Notes: generated by a model not told the origin, from the sequence alone. DNA of 64,000 nt from Collinsella sp. AM17-1 (GCF_003470665.1 NZ_QRJZ01000008.1:15784-79783); one strand, 5' to 3'. Shown: positions 34,863 through 44,829, counted from the first letter of the stretch. A program made the numbers and translations.

Positions 34863-35935
34863 AATTGGTTCAGGAAACGCATATCGCCCGTCATGAGCGT
34901 TCTGAGGTCGGGCAGGTCGTAGCGCAGGGCCGCGACGCGCTCGGCACCAATGCCAAAGGCGAAGCCGGTATACTTCTCGGGGTCGATGCCGCAGTTGATA
35001 AGAACGTTGGGGTCGACCATGCCGCAGCCCAGGATCTCGATCCAGCCGCTGTGCTTGCAGAAGTTGCAACCCTTGCCGCCGCAGACGTGGCAGCTCACGT
35101 CCACCTCGCAGCTGGGCTCGGTGAAGGGGAAGAAGTGCGGGCGGTAGCGCGTCTTACGGTCCTCGCCAAACATGCACTTAACAAAGTAGTCGAGCGTGCC
35201 CTTCAGGTCGCCAAAGGTGATGCCCTCGTCGACGACCAAGCCCTCGATCTGGTTGAACTGCGGCAGGTGGCAAGCGTCGGCCGTATCGGGACGGTAGACG
35301 GTGCCCGGGCAGATCATGTAGATGGGCGGCTTCTGTGACTCCATGGTGTGGATCTGCACGCCCGAGGTCTGGGTGCGCAGCAGCACATCGGACTCGCCGT
35401 GGGCGTGAGCCTCGGGATGCGCGACGCTGCCGGGATTGTTGTCGACCACATAGAACGTGTCGCGGGCCGAGCGGCTCGGGTGATCCATGGGGGCGTTGAG
35501 CGCAGTGAAGTTGTAGTAGGAGGTGTCGACCATGGGGCCGGACTCGACGGTGTAGCCGATGCCGCAGAAGATGTCCTCGGCCTCCTCGATGATCTGCTTG
35601 ATCAGGTGCTGGTGACCGATCTGCGGACGGATACCCGGCAGTGTGATGTCGACGGCCTCGTGCTCCAGTGCGTGCTTGAGGGCGGCGGCCTTCATCTCGG
35701 TGTTGCGCTCGTCGAGCATGCCCTCGATCAGCTGGCGCATCTCGTTGGCGCGCTTACCCATCACGGGACGATCCTCGGGGGCGAGCTTGCCCATCATGCG
35801 CATCAGGCCGGTAATGCGACCCTTGCGGCCGAGCAGCTCAACGCGCGCAGCCTCGAGCTTGGCGGCGTCGTCGGCGCCTGCGACGAGCTCCTTGGCCTCT
35901 TCCTCGAGTTTGACCAGATCATCAATCAGACTCAT
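34859..35935 (-). CDS. pheS: Phenylalanyl-tRNA synthetase alpha subunit
   Basis: The catalytic alpha subunit, 358 residues. N-terminal coiled coil (LVKLEEEAKELVAG; LLGRKGRITGLMRMMGKL) binds tRNA; class II motif 2 region is around PGTVYRPDTADACHLPQFNQIEG and motif 3 is GFAFGIGAERVAALRYDLPDLR, each shown here in full or in part. The ATG at 35935 (MSLIDDLVKL) has AAGGGAAG upstream. Earlier in-frame codons lie in the T-box leader and are not used. Confidence 0.97.
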   Translation of the reverse strand: MSLIDDLVKLEEEAKELVAGADDAAKLEAARVELLGRKGRITGLMRMMGKLAPEDRPVMGKRANEMRQLIEGMLDERNTEMKAAALKHALEHEAVDITLPGIRPQIGHQHLIKQIIEEAEDIFCGIGYTVESGPMVDTSYYNFTALNAPMDHPSRSARDTFYVVDNNPGSVAHPEAHAHGESDVLLRTQTSGVQIHTMESQKPPIYMICPGTVYRPDTADACHLPQFNQIEGLVVDEGITFGDLKGTLDYFVKCMFGEDRKTRYRPHFFPFTEPSCEVDVSCHVCGGKGCNFCKHSGWIEILGCGMVDPNVLINCGIDPEKYTGFAFGIGAERVAALRYDLPDLRTLMTGDMRFLNQF

Positions 35936-36017
35936 GTCTTCCCTTTCGTCTCTCGCGCTCCCCGCTCGCCGGGACGACTGCCGCCGCCCAGCGTTGCGAA
36001 AACGCGGCCCGGTTCGG

Positions 36018-36305
36018 TAACAAAAAACCGTCCTCGGGCATGTGCATTGCCCAAGGACGGTTGAATTCCGCGGTACCACCTTGTTTGACCCGGCGGATGT
36101 CTGGCCCGCCGTGCCCACTCTGCGCCCCTTATCGCGAGGCTCACGGCTTCCCTACTGGGGCTTCGCCGCCGCTAGCCGCGCGCCCGTTGAGGTCGCTGCT
36201 CGGGAGTGAACGCTTGGCCCTTGCCACCGCAGGAAGGCTTGCAGCCCATGACCTTCCCTCTCTTGCCGGCGACGCGGCGGGCAAAACCCTCTCCGTCAAC
36301 GCATT
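36018..36305 (-). promoter_or_regulatory. T-box riboswitch of pheST
   Basis: The minus-strand leader has the T-box AAGGTGGTACCGCGG (about 36067-36081), a strong terminator (CCGTCCTTGGGC/GCCCGAGGACGG followed by TTTTTT, 36023-36058) and a long stem I. A UUC codon followed by A at 36208-36210 sits on the 3' side of stem I, where the specifier is expected, and matches Phe. A -10-like TATCCT lies at 36313-36318. Uncharged tRNA-Phe would allow read-through into pheST. Confidence 0.93.
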
Positions 36306-36440
36306 GGGCTATAGGATAACACATTTCGCGAGCACATCGCCGCGTTCCGTTTTGTTCGCACTGGGTACAAGGCAGGTAGCTGTGCAAACTGGCCGTGCAC
36401 CCGCCTGCGGCGCTCGGCCTGCGAGATCAAGGATATAGGT

Positions 36441-38015
36441 ATGGGAAAGAAGTACGATAAGAAGGCCAAGCCCGCGGCGGGCAAGACGCCCAAAGGCATC
36501 AAGGTCGATAAGGCCGTCAAAAAATTCCGCAAGCTCGAAGGCAAACTGTGGACTCGTGAGTACCTGCTCAAGATTGCCGAGTTCGATGGAGCGACGATTG
36601 CTCCTGCCAACGGTGCTGCCGCCCGTGCCGACACCATGGGCACGCTTGCCGGTGAGCATCACAAGCTGCTGACCAGCGAGAAGTCCGTTGAGCTCGTACG
36701 CTCGTTAGCGCGCGAGACCGTCGCCGGCGGCAAAATCGACGACCCGCAGCTGCTCGACGAGATCCGCGTGCTCGGCCGCGACCAGCGCGAGGCAAGCGTT
36801 ATTCCTACCGAGGAGGCCGAGGCCTGGACCAGGCTCACCTGCGAGGCCGACGCCGTGTGGCATAAAGCAAAGGCGGCCAACGACTGGGCAAGCTTTGAGC
36901 CCTATGTGGACAAGATTGTGGGCCAGCTCAAGCATCAGGCCGAGCTTATGGACCCCAAGCGCGACCCATACGACGTTTGGCTCGACCAGTACGAGCGCGG
37001 CCTTTCGGCCAAGAGCTTCGATGCGTTTTGCGATGAGGTCAAGGCGACGGTCGTGCCGCTCGTGCACGCCATCGGCGAGCGCGGCCAGCAGCCCGATGCC
37101 GACTTTTTGCACGCCCGCGTGCCCGAGGCCGCCCAGCGTGCCATGAGCTTCGACCTTATGAAGCTTGTCGGCCTGAACCTGGACGACACCACGCTTGCCT
37201 TTACCGAGCACCCGTTTAGCGAGGGCTTTGCCGTGGGTGACGCGCGCATCGCGACACACATCTACGAGGACGATTGCATCTCCAACGTCTACAGCATCAT
37301 CCACGAGGCGGGGCACGCCATGTACGAGCTGGGCGTCAATCCTGCCTATGCGTGCACGTGCTTGGAGGGCGGCACCTCCATGGGCATCCACGAGAGCCAG
37401 AGCCGCTTTTTCGAGAACACCGTGGGTCGCAGCCGCGCCTTTATGGGCCCGCTGCTCGAGGTGCTGCGTCGTCACGCGCCCGAGGTCTACGGCGACGTCG
37501 ACGAAGACACGCTCTACCGCGCCGTGAACATCGCGCAGCCGTCGTTGATCCGCACCGAGGCCGACGAGCTCACCTATCCGCTGCATATTATGGTGCGCTA
37601 CCAGATCGAGCGCATGCTGTTTGCCGGCGAGGCCACGGCCAAGGACATCCCCGCGCTTTGGAACCGCTTAATGGACGAGTACCTGGGCATTCCCGTTCCC
37701 GACGACACGCGCGGCTGTCTGCAGGATACGCACTGGAGCGGCGGATCGTTTGGCTACTTCCCCACCTATGCGCTGGGCAGCGCCTACGACGCCATGTTCG
37801 TGCCGGCCATGTGCCGCGACGGTGTCGACCTCAATGGCGCCTGTGCGAGCGGCGACCTGGCACCCGTCCGCACCTGGCTGGGCGAGCACATTTGGCAGTG
37901 GGGCCGCGCCAAGGACGCGCCGGAACTCATCAAGGGCGCCTGCGGCATGGCCTTTGACGCCCGCTACTACTGCAGCTACCTGCAGGACAAGTTCACCACG
38001 TTGTACGAGCTGTAA
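36441..38015 (+). CDS. M32-family metallocarboxypeptidase
   Basis: A 524-residue zinc carboxypeptidase of the Taq/Pfu carboxypeptidase type. The zinc site is HEAGH in YSIIHEAGHAMYELG with the downstream HESQSRFFEN Glu; other family signatures are DPYDVWLDQYERG, TYPLHIMVRYQIERMLF and GSFGYFPTYALGSAYDAM, each split here. The first ~30 residues (KKYDKKAKPAAGKTPKG) are a very basic extension not usual for the family. ATG follows AAGGATATAGGT. It releases C-terminal amino acids from peptides in the cytoplasm. Confidence 0.93.
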   Translation: MGKKYDKKAKPAAGKTPKGIKVDKAVKKFRKLEGKLWTREYLLKIAEFDGATIAPANGAAARADTMGTLAGEHHKLLTSEKSVELVRSLARETVAGGKIDDPQLLDEIRVLGRDQREASVIPTEEAEAWTRLTCEADAVWHKAKAANDWASFEPYVDKIVGQLKHQAELMDPKRDPYDVWLDQYERGLSAKSFDAFCDEVKATVVPLVHAIGERGQQPDADFLHARVPEAAQRAMSFDLMKLVGLNLDDTTLAFTEHPFSEGFAVGDARIATHIYEDDCISNVYSIIHEAGHAMYELGVNPAYACTCLEGGTSMGIHESQSRFFENTVGRSRAFMGPLLEVLRRHAPEVYGDVDEDTLYRAVNIAQPSLIRTEADELTYPLHIMVRYQIERMLFAGEATAKDIPALWNRLMDEYLGIPVPDDTRGCLQDTHWSGGSFGYFPTYALGSAYDAMFVPAMCRDGVDLNGACASGDLAPVRTWLGEHIWQWGRAKDAPELIKGACGMAFDARYYCSYLQDKFTTLYEL

Positions 38016-38071
38016 GGATTGACCAGCACGCCATCGCCAACGCCAACCATGTTGACGCCAATGTCTTGGCA

Positions 38072-38220
38072 ACGTCAGCGAAAACGACCCTAAGCGAGCA
38101 AGGTGACGTGAAATGAAAGGGCGCCGACCTTCTGGTCGCGCCCTTGAAATTGAACGTCAGATTGCCGCTTAGGGGCGTTTGCAGCGTCGAGCAGTTACGC
38201 GGTTTGGTAAAACCGCGTAA
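38072..38220 (-). repeat. Family B palindromic element, copy 2
   Basis: A 149-bp element ending directly at the glmM stop codon (38221-38223). Arms CCCTAAGCG/CGCTTAGGG and TGACGT/ACGTCA enclose a tip of GGGCG-CGACC type; a second hairpin (GTTACGCGGTTT with its complement) adjoins glmM. Nearly the same flanks as the copy at 57272-57418, with a different tip sequence that still pairs. Confidence 0.85.
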
Positions 38221-39552
38221 CTACAGAGCCTCGAGTGCGCTAGCGATGCGCTTCATGGCGGCGTCGGCGGCCGATTGGTCCGGAGCCTCAGCCAGCACGC
38301 GAATCACCGACTCGGTTCCGCTCTTGCGCACCAGCACGCGGCCCTCGCCCGCCAGCGACGCCTCGGCCTCGGCGATGGCGGCCTGCACGCCCATGTTGCC
38401 CAGCGCGGCGTCCTTATCCGCCACGCGCACGGCAACCTGCGCCTGCGGCAGCAGCTTGCACGGAGCCGTGAGCTGCGAGAGCGTCTCGCGCTCGGCACGA
38501 ATCACTTCCATCACGCGCAGCGAGGTCATAATGCCGTCGCCCGTGCGCTCGATATCGCCAAAGATCGTATGGCCCGTCTGCTCGCCGCCCAGGCTGTAAC
38601 CGCCCTCGCGCATCTTGGCATACACGTGACGGTCGCCCACACCGCTGGTCACGGCACTTAGGCCGGCAAGCTCCAACGACTTGATCAGGCCAAAGTTGCT
38701 GGCAATCGTCGGAACCACGGTACCGCCCGAGAGCCGCCCGTGCTTGTTCAGGTACACGCCGCACACGTACAGGATCTGGTCGCCGTCTACCACGCGACCG
38801 CGCTCGTCCACGGCCAAGCAGCGATCGGCATCGCCGTCGTAGGCAAAGCCCACGTCCAGGCCCTGCTCCACCACGTGGCGCTGCAAACGCTCCATATGCG
38901 TGGAGCCGCAGTCGACGTTGATGTTAAAACCATCAGGCGCGGCATTGATCACGCGCACGTCGGCGCCCAGCGCGTCGAACACCGGCTTGGCCACCGAGGA
39001 CGCCGAGCCGTTGGCGCAGTCGATGCCGATCTTGACGCCCTGCAGCGAAAAGTTCGCGCTGGCGATGAGCGAGGCAATGTAGCGGTTGCGGCCCTGCATG
39101 TAGTCCACCGTGGCGCCGATGTGGTTGCCCGTGGCCAGCGGCACCTCGCTCTTGCCATCGATGTAGTCCTCGATGAGCTCCAGTACGTCCTCGTCCATCT
39201 TAAAACCGTCGCTGTTGACGAGCTTAATGCCGTTATCGCAAAACGGGTTGTGGCTCGCGCTGATCATGATGCCGCAATCAAAGCAGCCTTCCACGGTCTG
39301 ATGCGCTACGCCCGGCGTGGGGATCACGTGCAGCATATAGGCGTCCGCACCGCTCGCGACCAGGCCACTCACCAGCGCCGCCTCGAACATATAACTCGAG
39401 CGACGTGTGTCCTTGCCCACGATGACGCGCGCCTTGCGCTCGCGGTTAGCGCCGTAATACCAGCCCACAAAACGGCCAATCTTATAAGCGTGCTCTACCG
39501 TCAGCCCAACGTTGGCCTCACCGCGAAAGCCATCGGTGCCAAAGTACTTCAT
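38221..39552 (-). CDS. glmM: Phosphoglucosamine mutase
   Basis: Interconverts glucosamine-6-P and glucosamine-1-P for UDP-GlcNAc and peptidoglycan synthesis. 443 residues; starts KYFGTDGFRGEAN, phosphoserine loop MISASHNPFCDNGIKL, metal loop DGDADRC, sugar loop GGEQTGH and C-terminal phosphate-binding RKSGTESVIRV. AAGGAG lies eight bases before the ATG. Confidence 0.97.
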   Translation of the reverse strand: MKYFGTDGFRGEANVGLTVEHAYKIGRFVGWYYGANRERKARVIVGKDTRRSSYMFEAALVSGLVASGADAYMLHVIPTPGVAHQTVEGCFDCGIMISASHNPFCDNGIKLVNSDGFKMDEDVLELIEDYIDGKSEVPLATGNHIGATVDYMQGRNRYIASLIASANFSLQGVKIGIDCANGSASSVAKPVFDALGADVRVINAAPDGFNINVDCGSTHMERLQRHVVEQGLDVGFAYDGDADRCLAVDERGRVVDGDQILYVCGVYLNKHGRLSGGTVVPTIASNFGLIKSLELAGLSAVTSGVGDRHVYAKMREGGYSLGGEQTGHTIFGDIERTGDGIMTSLRVMEVIRAERETLSQLTAPCKLLPQAQVAVRVADKDAALGNMGVQAAIAEAEASLAGEGRVLVRKSGTESVIRVLAEAPDQSAADAAMKRIASALEAL

Positions 39553-39562
39553 GCGCTCTCCT

Positions 39563-39600
39563 TACAAAATAGGGGCGAACAGATTGCCTGTCCGCCCCAA
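39563..39600 (-). terminator. Terminator of DUF4012 gene
   Basis: On the minus strand GGGGCGGACAG pairs with CTGTTCGCCCC and is followed by TATTTTG, 36 bp past the DUF4012 gene and just upstream of glmM. Confidence 0.75.
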
Positions 39601-39635
39601 AATGGTACTCGATTATCTGCGCTACCAGAAAAACC

Positions 39636-41948
39636 CTACGCCGACGCGCTGTCGCGAGCCGCCTGGCATGTAGGAGTCTGACGCAGCGTAAGCGGCTTGT
39701 CCCCCGCCTCGGCCGACGTGGTCAGCGTATACGTGATCGTCGTCGTCTCGCCAGCATGCAGGTCAACGGTGCCCGAATAGAAGGGAATTCCATGCCACGT
39801 AGCGGCGCCAAGACCAAACTGGGTGCCCTCAACCGTAAGGTCACTGATGTTGCCGCCCGTCGGGGCAAACAACGAGACATTCAGACGCTCGTCGTCGCGC
39901 GCGGCATCGGGCGCGCTCGCCGCGACGTAATCGGGCAGCTTGCCTGCCTCCTCCTGCGTCATGATGTTCGTCAGGGTAACGGTGATGCGATACGAGCACG
40001 TGCCGTCGCCGTTCTTGACACCCTGGCCAATCTGCGTATCAGCGTTCAGGTACCAGTCGAGCTTGGAGAAGCTCAGGTTGTTAAAGTAAACGCCGGCAAC
40101 GGGATCGGCACTCGGATCATCCGGATCGGGTAGCGAAGCGTCAATGCCCGTCTCTTTGATGGCATTCTGCTCATCATCGTTTCTCATCCAAGCAATCAGA
40201 CGGCCCTCTTCGGCACCGCGCTCGAATGCACCGACAAGCTTCGTAACATCGACATCGCCGATACCGCCAAGGATCTTGTCGAAGGCAGCGCTGGCGACGG
40301 ATGCAAAGATGCCGTCCGACTCCTCGACCGGATAGTTCCAGTACACATCGTGCATGAGGACCTTTGCGGCGTTGGTGCCGTCGACAACCGTTCCGTCGGG
40401 CAGCGACACGTTACCGACCAGGCCCAGCAGATACTGCAGGAACACCGGGTCGATACCCACGACGCCATCAACGTCCTGCCCATATTGGGACTTCCACAGC
40501 GCGGCGACACGCTGCGAGTTGCGGGGCCAATCGGGCGAATAGGTATTGCCCGAGTTGTACAGGTTACTGTGGTTGCCGAACAGCGCCTCATCCTCTTCGT
40601 CGACGCTCTCGACCGCCTCATCCTCGCTGAGTCCAATGCGGGGAACAAACTCGCCAATCGACATCTGGCCGTCGGTGACCGAAATCAGGCCCTGCGAACC
40701 GCCAAAGCCGCCGCAAGCACGAATCTCGACGTTGTTCATGGCGTACACAAGGTAGTTACGCGTCTGGCCGTTGGCGCCGAGCATCTGGGGAAGGACGGGG
40801 GCGACCTTCTCCGCCGCGTCAACCGCGCCGTTGAGGGTGGCAAAGCCGTCCTTGGCCTTATCGACCAGCTCGGTCACCTGGGAAATATGAGTATCGCCAA
40901 TGCCCTGGATCTTCTCGTTGGCGCTCTTGAACACCTTCGAGCTGCTGGAAAGCGAATCGGCGACCGCCTGCAGCGCGGACACGTTAATCATGCCGTCCTG
41001 GAACAGCTTGCCGGGCGTGGCCTGGGAAAGGTTATCGGCCATGGGAACCAGCGCATTGCTCGAGACATCGGACAGGGCATCAATCATGGTGCGGGCCGCG
41101 TTGATGTCGCTGCCATACACCGGGATAAACGAAGCCGCCGTCCACAGCGGGCTCGAGGTCTCTGCCTTCATGCTGTCGCAGAGCTCATCGATCTTCTTCG
41201 CGTCGTCAGGCAGCGTCGAAAAATCGCCCGACGTGACCTTGTCCTTAAGGCCACCGACAATCTCGACAGCCTCCTTCGCTTCGCTCTTTACGGTCTTTGC
41301 CGAGTTAAGCAGCATAAAGCCGCTTGCGCCAAGCACAACGAGAAGCACCGCGACTACAGCGGCAATAATGGCGCCAGTGTGACGTTTTTTGCGCTCGCCC
41401 TTGCGATGGCGATGACGGACCAGGCCGTCAGAGGTCGAACTCGACGAAGTGTCGCTACCGTAGTTCAAGCCAAAATCGTAATAATCTTCCTTGGAACCCG
41501 AGCCCGCAAACTCGGCACCGCTATCATCCAGGCGGGCGAACGTGCCAGTCTCGGAGGCGCCTGTGTAAATCGTGCCAAGGTTACCCGTAAGCCCCGCGCC
41601 ACCGGCAGAGGGAGTATTGTTGGCGGCCTTGCCGGCATTAACGTTGCCGGCGGCATTCGCGGCGTTGGCAGCACCTGCATTGTTCTCAGGTGCCGAAGGA
41701 GCCCCGCTCGGCTGCGACGTGGAGGTTGCACCGCCCGCAAAGACATTCCCTCTTGCACGGCCGGTCTTTTTTGCCTTTTGTGACTGCTCGTACAGAGCGG
41801 TAAACATCGCCGTCTCGCCCGGGGACACGCGCTTACCGGAACCGCCCTGTCCAGCGCCGCCCGGCGTGCCGGCCTTACCAGCCCCGTTCGGACGCGGCGG
41901 AACTGCAGGGCGGCCGCTATCGCTGCCCTTAAAGTGATTACCAGCCAT
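39636..41948 (-). CDS. DUF4012 membrane-anchored surface protein
   Basis: A 770-residue protein. The first ~180 residues are a cytoplasmic, low-complexity Gly/Ala/Asn/Pro tail; basic RHRHRKGERKKRH then precedes one membrane helix (residues ~192-214). The ~550-residue outside part matches DUF4012 (RNYLVYAMNNVEIRACGGFGGSQG; SPDWPRNSQRVAALWKSQYG, both family signatures). DUF4012 proteins occur in actinobacterial cell-envelope and polysaccharide loci; the function is unknown. ATG at 41948 has GCGAGGA seven bases upstream. Confidence 0.85.
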   Translation of the reverse strand: MAGNHFKGSDSGRPAVPPRPNGAGKAGTPGGAGQGGSGKRVSPGETAMFTALYEQSQKAKKTGRARGNVFAGGATSTSQPSGAPSAPENNAGAANAANAAGNVNAGKAANNTPSAGGAGLTGNLGTIYTGASETGTFARLDDSGAEFAGSGSKEDYYDFGLNYGSDTSSSSTSDGLVRHRHRKGERKKRHTGAIIAAVVAVLLVVLGASGFMLLNSAKTVKSEAKEAVEIVGGLKDKVTSGDFSTLPDDAKKIDELCDSMKAETSSPLWTAASFIPVYGSDINAARTMIDALSDVSSNALVPMADNLSQATPGKLFQDGMINVSALQAVADSLSSSSKVFKSANEKIQGIGDTHISQVTELVDKAKDGFATLNGAVDAAEKVAPVLPQMLGANGQTRNYLVYAMNNVEIRACGGFGGSQGLISVTDGQMSIGEFVPRIGLSEDEAVESVDEEDEALFGNHSNLYNSGNTYSPDWPRNSQRVAALWKSQYGQDVDGVVGIDPVFLQYLLGLVGNVSLPDGTVVDGTNAAKVLMHDVYWNYPVEESDGIFASVASAAFDKILGGIGDVDVTKLVGAFERGAEEGRLIAWMRNDDEQNAIKETGIDASLPDPDDPSADPVAGVYFNNLSFSKLDWYLNADTQIGQGVKNGDGTCSYRITVTLTNIMTQEEAGKLPDYVAASAPDAARDDERLNVSLFAPTGGNISDLTVEGTQFGLGAATWHGIPFYSGTVDLHAGETTTITYTLTTSAEAGDKPLTLRQTPTCQAARDSASA

Positions 41949-42097
41949 AAAGAAATCCTCGCAATTGAGTCGCAATGAAAAAGTCCATAACGTTACTAGT
42001 TTATGGCATTTTGAGCATCGACAGCTAAACTCCAGACACGGATATCAATTGGCGAAAATGCGGCACAACACCTTTTCTGTCTTGGCGGCGGTGCCAG

Positions 42098-43120
42098 CTA
42101 CACCGTGAGGAACATCATCACGATGATCATGGCAAAGCCGATAAGGTCGGTCGGCAAAAATACCGTCCCCAACATGAGAGCGCTGGTGATGGTCGCCGAA
42201 ACCGGCTCCACAGTTCCGATGAGACTCGCACGCACCGAGCCGATGTCCTTAACGCCCTGCATATAGAGCATGTAAGCAAAAAATGAGCCGATAACCACGA
42301 ACACCGCGAGCGCCTCGACGCCGGCAGCGTCGAGCGCCGGCATATGCGCCCAGGGCTGCACGAAGACACACGAGACCACGCCCGCCGTGAGCATTGCCGA
42401 GCCCGTGACGATGGGGCTGCCGTATTCGGGCAGGATCTTGGCGGGAATCACCGCCATACACGTGGCGCTGACCGCACACATAAGACCTGCTGCCAGGCCA
42501 AGTGGCGAGATATTCAGGCTGGTGGGGTCGCCGCCGGTGGCGATTAAAAAGGTTCCACCCAGAGCCAGGCCAATGCCGATGACTTCGCGAGTACGCGGCA
42601 TGCGGCGATCGGTCACGCAGGCGTAGCCCATGATGATAACGAGCTGCAGGCACTGGAGCACCGTCGCGGTTCCGGCGTTCGTCAGGCGCACGGCCGAAAG
42701 ATAGCAAAACTGGTTGAACAGCAGACCAAAGGCGGTAAAGAGCAGCAGCTGCTTGCGATCGGCGGGTGTGGTCCAGAGCTTAATCAGGCGCTCGCGGTCG
42801 CGCGTAACAACCACGGCCATAAAGAGTAGACCGGCGAGAATCTGACGCACACTCATAAGCCACAAGGTGTCGACGTGGTAGGTATCGAACAGAAAGCTCG
42901 CGCTGGTGCCCGAGAAGCCCCAAAACGAACCGCCCACCAACGTAGCCAAGACGCCCGTGATCATCTTGCGCGTCGAAGCGCTGTTCAGGCGGTCGCGCCA
43001 TGCGCGACGGGTGTTGCGGCTGAGCTCGTCGGTGCCCTCGGGCACGTCAATGTTCGATATATCGGTCATCGGCACCGAAGCCCCTGCGCCTTCGGCCTGC
43101 TCGACACACTCTTTGCTCAT
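42098..43120 (-). CDS. EamA/DMT-family transporter
   Basis: A 340-residue drug/metabolite transporter. After a polar ~70-residue cytoplasmic N-terminus there are ten membrane segments in two EamA repeats: TLVGGSFWGFSGTSASFLF opens the first and AAGLMCAVSATCMAVIPAKI the second, ending GFAMIIVMMFLTV. Substrate unknown (amino acid or metabolite export is typical). ATG at 43120 has GGGGGAG six bases upstream. Single gene. Confidence 0.9.
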   Translation of the reverse strand: MSKECVEQAEGAGASVPMTDISNIDVPEGTDELSRNTRRAWRDRLNSASTRKMITGVLATLVGGSFWGFSGTSASFLFDTYHVDTLWLMSVRQILAGLLFMAVVVTRDRERLIKLWTTPADRKQLLLFTAFGLLFNQFCYLSAVRLTNAGTATVLQCLQLVIIMGYACVTDRRMPRTREVIGIGLALGGTFLIATGGDPTSLNISPLGLAAGLMCAVSATCMAVIPAKILPEYGSPIVTGSAMLTAGVVSCVFVQPWAHMPALDAAGVEALAVFVVIGSFFAYMLYMQGVKDIGSVRASLIGTVEPVSATITSALMLGTVFLPTDLIGFAMIIVMMFLTV

Positions 43121-43409
43121 TCCACTCCCCCGAAACAGTCTGGAAGCAATTCGGCTTACCTTACCACGGCAAAGGCACCAGCCGAAGGCTTGTCCGCTTA
43201 TCGGTAGGACAATTCCGCAGGTGTCTTTCCATAGCTCGACACCGCAACGGCCTTGCATTATGCGACAGCCAAATCGCGGCAGCAGGCTCTTTTGAAATGG
43301 ATATGACAAGACCCCCGAATTCCACAATGTAAGCGATTTTTAAAAATGTTCTTGCCACCGAGTTCAGGCTCCGTTATATTATCCCTTGCGCGCTTGCGCA
43401 CCCTTGATC

Positions 43410-43484
43410 GGGCGTTTAGCTCAGGGGGAGAGCGCTTCCCTGACACGGAAGAGGTCAGAAGTTCAAATCTTCTAACGCCCACCA
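43410..43484 (+). tRNA. tRNA-Val(GAC)
   Basis: Complete cloverleaf: acceptor GGGCGTT/AACGCCC, anticodon loop CTGACAC (GAC, Val GTC/GTT), T-loop AGTTCAAATCT and encoded CCA. Unlike the other three tRNA loci in the window it has a single clean terminator and no duplicated 3' end. Confidence 0.95.
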
Positions 43485-43491
43485 AATGTTC

Positions 43492-43529
43492 GCAGCTCAG
43501 AGGCTATGTCCTCTGAGCTGTTTTGTTTT
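43492..43529 (+). terminator. tRNA-Val terminator
   Basis: CAGCTCAGAGG pairs with CCTCTGAGCTG around a short loop and is followed by TTTTGTTTT, eight bases after the tRNA. The 290-bp remainder up to 43819 shows no supportable gene; its open frame has atypical composition for this genome. Confidence 0.9.
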
Positions 43530-43819
43530 ATGTCGCCAAATCCGCTGGCAGTTCCAACCGTCATCGCAACGTAGCATCAATTCACCTGACGAATGGCTGC
43601 CAAACAAATTCAATACCCTAACATCAACAATAGCCAGGCACAAAACTGCGCCGCAAGCTGCTCCAACCGCCCAACTGGCCAAAAGCCGACCATCTACTTG
43701 CCGATCTATCCATCGGCATAACCAATCAGTCCGCACCGCAACTTCTCAGCAAAACGCCGCGATGTCTGCTCCCTGCGGTATCCTTGAGCCACTTGCACCT
43801 GCAGCACCAAGGAGCCGCC

Positions 43820-44506
43820 ATGCGCACCGAGCTCGATGTCCCCTTTTCGCACAAAGAAGAAGCCAAGGCGCTGGGCGCCAAATGGGACCGGACCAAGAAG
43901 ATCTGGTATGTACCCAGCGGCGTCAACCCCGAGCCCTTTGCCGAGTGGCTGCCCGGTGTTGACCGATCCGACCCCTCAGCGCCGTATATATATCTAGTAC
44001 TGGGCAAGCGCGAGTGCTGGAAATGCCACGAAGAGACCTCGGTCGCGGCCTTCGGCATTCCCTATCGAACCGATGACGGCAAGGGCATCGCCATTGCGCA
44101 CGCGCCCAACGAAGCCGGGCACATTACCATCGACACGGCCAACGCCAACGCGCTCACCATTGTTCCCGCTCTTGGCTGCGTCCCGGGCGAGATCCGCGAC
44201 TATCTTTCTAAGCGCTGTGGCTACAAACCCGTAGGCGCACGAGCCTCCAAAGCCCCGTCGCTCGGCAACACGTGCACCAGTTGCGACGCGCTGCAAGGCA
44301 GCCACTATCTGTTCGAAGAACCCACGTCCCCGTTTGCCCTCACCGCCATCAACAAGCTGCCGGCACTGGAGTTTGTGCGTGTCGAAGTTGCCGGCGTCTT
44401 TGGCGTCCCGGCCACGCGCACCGACTTTGACCAGGCACTCTTTACTTGGGCACGCGACCGTCACGCCGAGTTCCACAAGCAGCTCGGTGAGGGGATTTAT
44501 TTGTAG
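43820..44506 (+). CDS. DUF5710-domain protein
   Basis: A 228-residue protein. Residues ~1-45 form a DUF5710 domain (ELDVPFSHKEEAKALGAKWD then KKIWYVPSGVNP), the fold seen next to primase and DNA-processing domains in other proteins. The middle has paired cysteines (CWKCHEETS; CTSCDALQG), probably a zinc ribbon split over the sequence. ATG at 43820 follows AAGGAGCCGCC; longer frames upstream have no ribosome site. Function unknown; nucleic acid binding is a guess. Confidence 0.75.
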   Translation: MRTELDVPFSHKEEAKALGAKWDRTKKIWYVPSGVNPEPFAEWLPGVDRSDPSAPYIYLVLGKRECWKCHEETSVAAFGIPYRTDDGKGIAIAHAPNEAGHITIDTANANALTIVPALGCVPGEIRDYLSKRCGYKPVGARASKAPSLGNTCTSCDALQGSHYLFEEPTSPFALTAINKLPALEFVRVEVAGVFGVPATRTDFDQALFTWARDRHAEFHKQLGEGIYL

Positions 44507-44520
44507 GAACGGAGATGCCT

Positions 44521-44829
44521 TCACAGCCAGCTCCTCCGCATCACCCATCCCTCGTCGCCGGCGTCGTACACGATATCGAGGCCACAAACAGGGCATTTCT
44601 CCTGATACACCGGCATATGAACACCTGTCCGTTTTCTCACTTCGTCGCTAAGTCTGTCGCGCGCATCGATGAACCGAATGTCGAGGCACGGTATTTGCGA
44701 GCCGCAGCAAGGACAGGAGACGACAAACGACCCGCAATCAACTTCTACGCTCGGAAACATTTTGTTGTCTATAAGGGCACACGGCAGTTTTCCGTACTTC
44801 CCCATCGCAATATCGCCTCGCCAGCTCAC
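44521..44829 (-). CDS. Hypothetical zinc-ribbon-like protein
   Basis: A 102-residue protein with two CxxC pairs, SCPCCGSQIPC and KCPVCGLDIVYD, spaced as in a zinc ribbon, and a C-terminal DEGWVMRRSWL. The GTG start at 44829 overlaps the upstream gene stop (GTGA) and has GGGGAG six bases before it; an internal ATG at 44805 is the alternative. It is coupled to the gene at 44826-45395. Function unknown. Confidence 0.6.
   Translation of the reverse strand: MSWRGDIAMGKYGKLPCALIDNKMFPSVEVDCGSFVVSCPCCGSQIPCLDIRFIDARDRLSDEVRKRTGVHMPVYQEKCPVCGLDIVYDAGDEGWVMRRSWL

Noticed and set aside
40350..41783. 477-codon frame antisense to the DUF4012 gene, and similar long frames opposite the P-type ATPase, M16C and SPFH genes
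   Set aside because: All lie opposite genes with recognisable families and lack initiation signals.
43486..43962. 158-codon frame after tRNA-Val
   Set aside because: No ribosome site, overlaps the tRNA terminator and the start of the DUF5710 gene, atypical Cys/Arg/Ser composition.
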